A stretch of DNA of 64,000 bases from assembly GCF_003813775.1 (NCBI RefSeq), contig NZ_RPDH01000001.1:558001-622000 (forward strand), read 5' to 3'. The notes beneath the pieces are model-generated. The model saw only the letters and a list, made by a program, of their open reading frames with translations. It had not been told where the DNA came from and searched no databases. The translations under genes were made by a program, and so were the position numbers. The DNA is from Chitinophaga lutea (GTDB lineage Bacteria > Bacteroidota > Bacteroidia > Chitinophagales > Chitinophagaceae). Positions 58,272 to 64,000 of the stretch are shown piece by piece (the stretch's first letter is position 1; the number at the start of each line of letters is the position of its first letter).

Positions 58272-58730
58272 TTACACACCAAACTGCGTCAGGTGATGGT
58301 TGAGGTGTTTGTAGAACAGGTTGTTCCATTGGTTTTTGCTAAGCGCACCGAACGAGTGCGATACTTTTCCCTCGAACGCATGTTCCCCCAGCTCCGCCGT
58401 TTGCCGGATGTAGCCGATCAGGCGGGTTTTCTCCCGGTCAAAATCCCGGTCGCCTTTGATGATAAATGCAGGGGCAGTTTGTGCATTCTGTTTGTACGGT
58501 TGCGCGCTGGTAACGATCTTCTTCACAAACGACCGGAGGATGAACCGCATCACGAATCCGGGTTTGGGATGATTGTCGTCGTACACCAGTTCGTATTGCA
58601 CATTGCAATGCGCCAGCATCTGCCCGGCGTTCATTTTTCCCCATTGCGCCGTGGTGCCGGGCTGTAGCAGGTTGATGCGCCTGATTATATCCTGCGCCAC
58701 AGGTTGGGTGAAGATGTTTGGTAATTCCAT
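58272..58730 (-). CDS. DUF1569 (DinB-like fold) protein
   Basis: A 152-aa helical protein: PGTTAQWGKMNAGQMLAHCNVQYELVYDD and HSFGALSKNQWNNLFYKHLNHHLTQFGV match DUF1569, a DinB-related four-helix family with a His metal site (His near AHC, and HLNHH). It may act as a thiol-dependent S-transferase like other DinB-like proteins; this is not established. It sits 6 bp upstream of the ECF42 sigma gene and 10 bp downstream of the YCII gene. Confidence 0.85.
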   Translation of the reverse strand: MELPNIFTQPVAQDIIRRINLLQPGTTAQWGKMNAGQMLAHCNVQYELVYDDNHPKPGFVMRFILRSFVKKIVTSAQPYKQNAQTAPAFIIKGDRDFDREKTRLIGYIRQTAELGEHAFEGKVSHSFGALSKNQWNNLFYKHLNHHLTQFGV

Positions 58731-58740
58731 GGGTAACGGT

Positions 58741-59082
58741 TTAGTCCATTTTCATAATATCGCGCACTTCCACATGCCCGCCGGTCAGCAGGATGGGACA
58801 GCCTTCTGCAAGCCGCAGCGCCTCATCGATGGAGGCCGCTTTGAGGATCAGGTTGCCGCCGATCATTTCCTTTACTTCGGCATATGGCCCGTCGGTCACC
58901 ACGTTGCCGGGTTTGAGGGTTTTGCCCTGAAAACCGAGCCGGTTGGTGCTGACGAACTTTCCCTGGGCGGCAATGGCGCCTATCCAGTCGCGCCACTGCT
59001 TGATGCCGGCCTGCATCTGTTCAGGCGATACGTCGTGGGAAGGTTGCTGGGGGTGCCGGAAGATGAGCATGAATTCAGTCAT
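58741..59082 (-). CDS. YciI/DGPF family protein
   Basis: A 113-aa YCII-related protein. It shows MTEFMLIFRHPQQ, the central VVTDGPYAEVKEMIGGNLIL (DGPF motif with Tyr for Phe) and SIDEALRLAEGCPIL ... VEVRDIMKMD. This DGPF subgroup is the typical genomic partner and target of ECF42 sigma factors. It is the first gene of a four-gene minus-strand run (YCII, DUF1569, ECF42, lipoprotein). Confidence 0.92.
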   Translation of the reverse strand: MTEFMLIFRHPQQPSHDVSPEQMQAGIKQWRDWIGAIAAQGKFVSTNRLGFQGKTLKPGNVVTDGPYAEVKEMIGGNLILKAASIDEALRLAEGCPILLTGGHVEVRDIMKMD

Positions 59083-59210
59083 GGTAACTGCGTTTAGATT
59101 GTTAAAATAATTTGTTTTTCGCTCTTATGACGAGCTTGCTTTCCCGGATTGGACAAAAACAGCGAAAAATATTATTTTTACGATGTCAACTTTCCTTGCT
59201 CACCGTAAAA

Positions 59211-59258
59211 AAGGAGGTTACCATGCACAGCCACATTCACCATAGCGCATCGTTTTAA
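59211..59258 (+). CDS. Possible 11-codon His-rich leader peptide with strong ribosome site
   Basis: AAGGAGG (59211-59217) is a perfect Shine-Dalgarno sequence 5 nt before ATG 59223, opening the frame MHSHIHHSASF with stop TAA at 59256-59258. Strong Shine-Dalgarno sites are unusual in this phylum. Four of 11 codons are His. Two local hairpins (ACTGCA/TGCAGT near 59258-59274 and CCCGGGG/CCCCGG near 59290-59307) and a long-range pair GTCAGTT (59279-59285) / AACTGAC (59331-59337) follow. This could be a translated leader for the DinB gene 108 bp downstream. The rest of the 59083-59366 gap shows nothing else. Confidence 0.35.
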   Translation, partial: KEVTMHSHIHHSASF

Positions 59259-59366
59259 CTGCAAACCCTGCAGTGCCGGTCAGTTGTTTCCCGGGGCAGT
59301 TCCCCGGCCGTGCGCGTATTCACCGATCTGAACTGACGGCGATCTTTACTGACTAAAATTCATATC

Positions 59367-59858
59367 ATGACCATTTGCGATTATAACGTCTGGGCCCATG
59401 CCCGGGTGTACGATCATTTGAAAACCCTCCCCCCGTTATTGCTGCACGAGCCGGTCAAAAGCGTGTTCCCATCGCTGTTCGACGTGCTGGTGCATGTGTA
59501 CATCATCGACACGGGCTGGCATGCCGTGCTCACCGGACAGCATGCGGCGGACGATTACGGGACCATCCGCCGGGAAATAGACCGGTTGCTGGGGGAAACG
59601 CGGGAAGATAGCCTTGAAGGACTGGCCGCCAGGCAGCAGCAGGTATGCGCGGCGATTGCCGCCATCGCCCGCAGCCGCTCCCTCACGGAAGAAGCCGTGT
59701 ACGCAGGAGTGCCCATGCAGCTCGGCGAGGTGATGCTGCACATTGCCAACCATGGCACCTACCATCGCGGCAACATTTCGGCGATGCTGCACCAGCTGGG
59801 CCACGCCGGCGTGCCCACAGATTATGGTTTTTATTTATACCATCTGCGGAATAAATAA
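59367..59858 (+). CDS. DinB-family protein
   Basis: A 163-aa four-helix bundle protein: MTICDYNVWAHARVYDHLKTL, LVHVYIIDTGWHAVLTG (His43), and EVMLHIANHGTYHRGNISAMLHQLGH with metal ligands His129 and His133. This His triad marks DinB/YfiT-like metal-dependent enzymes, often thiol transferases linked to oxidative or DNA stress. Divergent from the YCII/ECF42 operon. A GC stem with a short T stretch follows its stop. Confidence 0.88.
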   Translation: MTICDYNVWAHARVYDHLKTLPPLLLHEPVKSVFPSLFDVLVHVYIIDTGWHAVLTGQHAADDYGTIRREIDRLLGETREDSLEGLAARQQQVCAAIAAIARSRSLTEEAVYAGVPMQLGEVMLHIANHGTYHRGNISAMLHQLGHAGVPTDYGFYLYHLRNK

Positions 59859-59865
59859 CGACTGT

Positions 59866-59893
59866 CAGGAGGGAGTCTTCAGGCAACCTCCTG
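59866..59893 (+). terminator. Weak terminator-like hairpin after dinB
   Basis: CAGGAGG (59866-59872) pairs with CCTCCTG (59887-59893) around 14 nt, followed by ATTTTC. The U-run is short, so termination may be partial. Confidence 0.4.
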
Positions 59894-60018
59894 ATTTTCA
59901 ACTCAATAAGCTCCAGGGCACATTCCCCCTGCCCCATCCGTCAGTATTCCGGGGATTTTATTAGAGAAAACGTGATAAAAAAGCAGATTTTCTGGATATA
60001 TTTTAACAATTTTGTAGT

Positions 60019-60026
60019 TACGTTTA
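60019..60026 (+). promoter_or_regulatory. Near-consensus -7 element for the leu operon
   Basis: TACGTTTA matches TAnnTTTG except for the last base and lies 13 bp before the leuC ATG in a very AT-rich stretch (59990-60039). I see no leucine-codon leader peptide or T-box. Confidence 0.35.
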
Positions 60027-60039
60027 TAAAATATAAAAA

Positions 60040-61446
60040 ATGAGCAAAGTACCCGCTACATTATTTGACAAAGTTTGGGATTCACACGTAGTCAGGAAGA
60101 TCCAGGACGGGCCTGATGTGTTTTTTATTGACCGGCACTTTATTCATGAAGTAACCAGCCCGGTGGCTTTCCTGGGCCTGGAAAACCGCGGCCTGAAGGT
60201 GATGTTTTCGGAAAGGACGTTCGCAACGGCCGACCATAATACGCCTACCATCAACCAGCACCTGCCCGTGCAGGACCCGCTTTCCGCCAACCAGCTGAAA
60301 GCCCTGGAAACCAACTCTGCCAAATACGGCATTTCCCACTGGGGGCTGGGCAACCCTAAAAACGGCATCGTGCACGTGGTAGGCCCCGAAAACGGCATCA
60401 CCCTCCCCGGCATGACCATCGTGTGCGGCGACTCCCATACCTCCACCCATGGTGCCTTCGGCGCTATCGCCTTCGGCATCGGTACGTCCGAAGTGGAAAT
60501 GGTGCTTTCCTCACAGTGCATCATGCAGCCCAAGCCGAAGAAAATGCGCATCAACGTAAACGGCCAGCTGGGCAAAGGCGTTACGCCGAAAGACGTAACC
60601 CTCTATATCATTTCCCGCCTCACCACGGCCGGCGCTACCGGTTACTTTGTGGAATATGCCGGCGAAGTGTTCCGCAACATGAGCATGGAAGGCCGTATGA
60701 CCGTGTGTAACATGAGCATCGAAATGGGTGCCCGCGGCGGTATGATTGCGCCCGACGAAACTACCTTCGCATATATCAAAGGCAGGGAAAAAGCCCCGAA
60801 AGGCGAAGCCTGGGACAAAGCCCTCGCCTACTGGAAAACGCTGAAAACAGACGAAGGCGCCGCTTTCGACGCCGAATTCACTTACGATGCGGCGGATATC
60901 GAACCGATGATCACCTACGGCACCAACCCCGGTATGGGCATGGGCATCACCCGGCATATCCCCCTCGCAGCGGAAGCAGGCGGCAGCAAAAGCAGCTACG
61001 AAAAATCGCTCGACTATATGGGCTTCCATGAAAACGATTCGATGCTCGGCAAAAAAGTGGACTACGTGTTCATCGGCAGCTGCACCAACGGCCGCATCGA
61101 AGACTTCCGCGCTTTTGCGTCCATCATCAAAGGCCGTAAAAAAGCCGATCATGTGACTGCGTGGATAGTGCCCGGTTCGCACATCGTTGAGCAGCAGATC
61201 AAAGACGAAGGCATCCTCGACATCCTGACCGAAGCCGGCTTCCAGCTGCGCCAGCCCGGTTGTTCCGCCTGCCTGGCGATGAACGACGACAAGATCCCCG
61301 CCGGCAAATACGCGGTAAGCACCAGCAACCGCAACTTTGAAGGCAGGCAGGGCCCCGGCGCCCGCACCATGCTGGCAAGCCCCCTCGTGGCGGCCGCAGC
61401 AGCAGTAACCGGCGTGGTAACCGATCCGCGCGAATTGATCGCCTAA
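60040..61446 (+). CDS. leuC: 3-isopropylmalate dehydratase large subunit
   Basis: Aconitase-family 4Fe-4S enzyme of leucine synthesis that interconverts 2- and 3-isopropylmalate with LeuD. 468 aa, the normal length. Signatures: [48 protein letters not shown] segment, and the cluster cysteines in [15 protein letters not shown] and [13 protein letters not shown]. Substrate-binding [20 protein letters not shown] is intact. It is the first gene of leuC-leuD-leuA2/cimA-leuB. Confidence 0.97.
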   Translation: MSKVPATLFDKVWDSHVVRKIQDGPDVFFIDRHFIHEVTSPVAFLGLENRGLKVMFSERTFATADHNTPTINQHLPVQDPLSANQLKALETNSAKYGISHWGLGNPKNGIVHVVGPENGITLPGMTIVCGDSHTSTHGAFGAIAFGIGTSEVEMVLSSQCIMQPKPKKMRINVNGQLGKGVTPKDVTLYIISRLTTAGATGYFVEYAGEVFRNMSMEGRMTVCNMSIEMGARGGMIAPDETTFAYIKGREKAPKGEAWDKALAYWKTLKTDEGAAFDAEFTYDAADIEPMITYGTNPGMGMGITRHIPLAAEAGGSKSSYEKSLDYMGFHENDSMLGKKVDYVFIGSCTNGRIEDFRAFASIIKGRKKADHVTAWIVPGSHIVEQQIKDEGILDILTEAGFQLRQPGCSACLAMNDDKIPAGKYAVSTSNRNFEGRQGPGARTMLASPLVAAAAAVTGVVTDPRELIA

Positions 61447-61474
61447 TCTTTTATCAGCAACAAAAACACAAACA

Positions 61475-62071
61475 ATGGCTTACGATAAATTCACCATTTT
61501 AAAAAGCTCCGCGGTGCCCCTGCCCATCGAAAACGTGGACACCGACCAGATCATCCCTGCCCGATTCCTCAAAGCCACCGAAAGAAAAGGCTTTGGCGAC
61601 AACCTGTTCCGCGACTGGCGGTACAACCCGGATAATTCACCGAAGCAGGACTTCGTGCTGAACAACCCGATCTACTCCGGTAAAATCCTCGTGGCCGGCA
61701 AGAACTTCGGCAGCGGCAGCAGCCGTGAGCACGCGGCCTGGGCTATTTACGACTACGGATTCCGTTGTGTCGTATCCAGCTTCTTTGCAGACATCTTCAA
61801 AGGCAACTCCCTCAACATCGGCATCCTGCCCGTTCAGGTGAGCCCCGCGTTCCTCGATAAAATCTTCACCGCCATCGAAGCCGATCCGAAAGCCGAGATC
61901 GTGGTGGACCTGCCCGCGCAAACCATCACCATCGCCGCTACGGGAGAACAGGAATCTTTTGACATCAATTCTTACAAGAAGCATAACCTCACCAACGGGT
62001 TCGACGACATCGACTATCTCCAGGCCATGAAAGGCGAGATAGCGGAGTTTGCTTCAAAAAGCATGTACTAA
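61475..62071 (+). CDS. leuD: 3-isopropylmalate dehydratase small subunit
   Basis: A 198-aa LeuD, the swivelling domain partner of LeuC. Features: [77 protein letters not shown]. Gap to leuC is 28 bp and to the next gene 3 bp, indicating one operon. The same heterodimer could also act on citramalate. Confidence 0.97.
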   Translation: MAYDKFTILKSSAVPLPIENVDTDQIIPARFLKATERKGFGDNLFRDWRYNPDNSPKQDFVLNNPIYSGKILVAGKNFGSGSSREHAAWAIYDYGFRCVVSSFFADIFKGNSLNIGILPVQVSPAFLDKIFTAIEADPKAEIVVDLPAQTITIAATGEQESFDINSYKKHNLTNGFDDIDYLQAMKGEIAEFASKSMY

Positions 62072-62074
62072 AAA

Positions 62075-63598
62075 ATGCCGGTTGACAAGCGTTATATAGA
62101 AATTATGGATACCACACTCCGCGATGGCGAACAGACCAGCGGAGTGTCTTTTTCCCCTTCAGAGAAACTCACCATCGCCCAGCTGCTGCTCACGGAAGTG
62201 AAGGTAGACCGTATCGAGATCGCCTCGGCGCGCGTGTCTGACGGCGAACTGGCGGCGGTGAAGGCCATCACCAAATGGGCAAAAGCCAACGGTTTCCTGA
62301 ACAAGGTGGAGGTGCTCACTTTCGTGGACGGCGACGTGTCCGTACAATGGATGCAGAAAGCCGGCGCTAAAGTGATGAACCTGCTCACCAAAGGTTCGCT
62401 CAATCATTTAACGCACCAGCTGAAGAAAAAACCGGAACAGCACTTCGCCGAGGTGGCCGCCGTGATTGCCCTCGCCCGCAAAAAGGGACTGGAGTGCAAC
62501 GTGTACCTCGAAGACTGGAGCAACGGCATGCGCCACTCGCGCGACTACGTGTTCCAGTACCTCGATTTTCTGACGCAGCAGCCGGTGAAACGCATCATGC
62601 TGCCGGATACGCTCGGCGTGCTCATTCCTTCCGAAGTACATGCATACATCACCGAAATCGTGCAGCGCTACCCGAAGGCCCACTTCGATTTTCATGCGCA
62701 CAACGACTACGACCTCGGCACCGCCAACGTGCTCGAAGGCGTGAAAGCCGGCGCGCACGGGCTGCACCTCACCATCAACGGCATGGGCGAACGGGCCGGT
62801 AACGCCCCGCTGGCCAGCGCCATCGCGGTGCTGAACGACTTCATGCCCGGCATCAAAACCAGCGTGGCAGAAGGGTCGCTGTATTCCGTGAGCAAGCTCG
62901 TGGAAACCTTCTCCGGCTTCCGCATCCCGGCCAACAAACCGGTGGTGGGCGAAAACGTGTTCACCCAAACCGCCGGCATCCATGCAGACGGCGATAAAAA
63001 GAACAAACTGTATTTCAGCGACCTGATGCCCGAACGTTTCGGCCGCCAGCGCAAATACGCCCTGGGTAAAACCAGCGGCAAAGCCAACATCGAAAACAAC
63101 CTGCAGCAACTGGGCATCCAGCTCTCCGACCCCGACCTCAAAAAGGTCACCCAGCGCATCATCGAACTGGGCGATAAAAAGGAAATGGTGACCCAGGCAG
63201 ACCTGCCGTATATTATTTCCGACATCCTCGACAGCAACACCATCGAGGACAAAGTGCGGATAGAAAACTATGTGCTCACCCACTCCAAAAATCTCAAACC
63301 GTCGGTAACGCTGCGCATATCCGTCAAGGGCGAGCAGTTCGAAGAACATTCCCAGGGCGACGGACAGTACGATGCGTTCATGAACGCGCTCAAAAAGGTG
63401 TACAAAAAGCAGAAGCAGGAGTTGCCCGTGCTGACGGACTATGCCGTACGCATCCCGCCCGGCGGCAAAAGCGACGCCCTCTGCGAAACCATCATCACCT
63501 GGCGGTTCAACAACCGGGAATTCAAAACCCGCGGCCTGGACAGCGACCAGACCGTATCGGCCATCAAAGCCACGCAAAAAATGCTCAACTTAATCTGA
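62075..63598 (+). CDS. 2-isopropylmalate synthase-like enzyme (LeuA2) or (R)-citramalate synthase
   Basis: A 507-aa HMGL-like TIM barrel with metal motif MDTTLRDGEQTSGVSFSP, HAHNDYDLGTANVLEGVKAGA and NGMGERAGNAPLASA, followed by the LeuA-type dimer regulatory domain (about 390-507). It condenses acetyl-CoA with either 2-oxoisovalerate (leucine) or pyruvate (citramalate, towards isoleucine). Compared with canonical LeuA the substrate-pocket segments (RIEIASARVSDGELAAVK, KVMNLLTKGS) are divergent and nearer the LeuA2/CimA group of this phylum. A canonical leuA may lie past the right edge. Specificity is undecided. Confidence 0.85.
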   Translation: MPVDKRYIEIMDTTLRDGEQTSGVSFSPSEKLTIAQLLLTEVKVDRIEIASARVSDGELAAVKAITKWAKANGFLNKVEVLTFVDGDVSVQWMQKAGAKVMNLLTKGSLNHLTHQLKKKPEQHFAEVAAVIALARKKGLECNVYLEDWSNGMRHSRDYVFQYLDFLTQQPVKRIMLPDTLGVLIPSEVHAYITEIVQRYPKAHFDFHAHNDYDLGTANVLEGVKAGAHGLHLTINGMGERAGNAPLASAIAVLNDFMPGIKTSVAEGSLYSVSKLVETFSGFRIPANKPVVGENVFTQTAGIHADGDKKNKLYFSDLMPERFGRQRKYALGKTSGKANIENNLQQLGIQLSDPDLKKVTQRIIELGDKKEMVTQADLPYIISDILDSNTIEDKVRIENYVLTHSKNLKPSVTLRISVKGEQFEEHSQGDGQYDAFMNALKKVYKKQKQELPVLTDYAVRIPPGGKSDALCETIITWRFNNREFKTRGLDSDQTVSAIKATQKMLNLI

Positions 63599-63623
63599 TT
63601 CAATTATCACTCACACAATACGA

Positions 63624-64000
63624 ATGGCAACGAAACATATTTTAATTGTTCCAGGCGATGGAATAGGACAGGAAGTAACGGCGGTCGGCAAAAAGGTGCT
63701 GGAAAAGATAGCCGCCAGATTCGGCCATACCTTTACTTACGACGAAGCGCTGATCGGCCACGTAGCCATCGAGGCCACCGGCAACCCGCTGCCCGATGAA
63801 ACGCTGGAGAAAATGCGGAAATCCGATGCTGTATTGTTCGGCGCCGTAGGCCACCCGAAGTACGACAACGACCCCTCCGCGAAAGTGCGCCCCGAACAGG
63901 GCCTGCTGAAAATGCGCAAGGAACTCGGCCTTTACGCCAACCTGCGCCCCATCAAATTATTCGACGAACTGCTGGGCGCGTCCAGCATCAAACCGGAAAT
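63624..64000 (+). CDS. leuB: 3-isopropylmalate dehydrogenase, 5' part (cut by window end)
   Basis: The first 125 codons of LeuB, the NAD-dependent decarboxylating dehydrogenase of leucine synthesis. HILIVPGDGIGQEVTAVGKKVLEKIA, AVLFGAVGHPKYDNDPSAKVRPEQGLLKMRKEL and LYANLRPIKLFDELL match LeuB and distinguish it from the isocitrate dehydrogenases at 15.9 and 17.3 kb. It starts 25 bp after the leuA2/cimA stop and runs off the right edge. Confidence 0.95.
   Translation, partial: MATKHILIVPGDGIGQEVTAVGKKVLEKIAARFGHTFTYDEALIGHVAIEATGNPLPDETLEKMRKSDAVLFGAVGHPKYDNDPSAKVRPEQGLLKMRKELGLYANLRPIKLFDELLGASSIKPE

Noticed and set aside
1-64000. CRISPR arrays, tRNA or rRNA genes, insertion sequences and prophage genes
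   Set aside because: No regularly spaced repeats, clover-leaf or rRNA motifs, transposases, integrases or phage structural genes were recognised on either strand.

Overview
This window comes from a member of the Bacteroidota, most likely a Chitinophaga-like member of the Chitinophagaceae. The evidence is SusC/SusD outer-membrane import proteins, FecR with a Bacteroidota-type ECF sigma factor, a fused CcoN-CcoO oxidase subunit, TlpA/DUF4369 thioredoxins, DUF4288, HYC_CC_PP and LiaF-like/LytTR proteins, and many promoters with the phylum's TAnnTTTG -7 element. The DNA is GC-rich, so long antisense open frames are frequent and were left out. I saw no rRNA, tRNA, CRISPR array, phage or insertion sequence. 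The window reads as ordinary chromosome with several accessory loci.

Layout. 1-2.1 kb: FecR anti-sigma factor and ECF sigma factor (minus strand). 2.3-7.4 kb: a small Cys-rich secreted protein, a Kef-type antiporter, clpS-aat (N-end rule) and a VOC protein. 7.5-10.1 kb: a DtxR/MntR regulator with a palindromic operator on its promoter, then an NRAMP-universal stress protein fusion. 10.1-15.7 kb: a FlK-like thioesterase, a DUF5009-type membrane acyltransferase, a LytTR two-component operon with a LiaF-like protein, and a flavin reductase. 15.8-21.7 kb: two unrelated NADP isocitrate dehydrogenases in tandem, a TlpA thioredoxin and an L,D-transpeptidase lipoprotein.

21.9-33.4 kb is the low-oxygen respiration block. 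It holds a His/Met-rich outer-membrane protein, then ccoI, ccoS, fused ccoNO, ccoQ, monoheme ccoP, ccoG, a fixH-like gene, a TauE/SafE-like membrane gene and hemN. FNR-type boxes lie at class I and class II distances from the two predicted promoters. 33.4-35.9 kb is a small metal-related island: an AraC regulator with an N-terminal HMA-like CPRC domain, an outer-membrane protein, a secreted HMA protein and a HYC_CC_PP protein.

38.1-50.7 kb is one long sugar-acquisition operon with no recognisable glycoside hydrolase. It encodes SusC, SusD, a lipoprotein dehydrogenase-like cytochrome c, a DUF4432 aldose epimerase-like protein, a PMI-like cupin, a xylose-isomerase-like TIM barrel, a Gfo/Idh/MocA dehydrogenase and a DUF1080 protein. 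This set fits oxidative, non-hydrolytic cleavage of glycosides. It ends at a strong terminator.

50.8-59.9 kb holds an AlkD-like repair protein, an AHSA1 protein, a PL14-like lipoprotein, a fluoride riboswitch controlling a CLC-F fluoride/proton antiporter, a NamZ/DUF1343 protein, a deaminase, an ECF42-type sigma factor with its YCII/DGPF partner, and a DinB protein. From 60.0 kb to the right edge runs leuC-leuD-leuA2/cimA-leuB, with leuB cut by the window end. Best-supported novelties are the fluoride riboswitch with a predicted start-codon-masking helix, the pair of FNR boxes, and the hydrolase-free glycoside locus.
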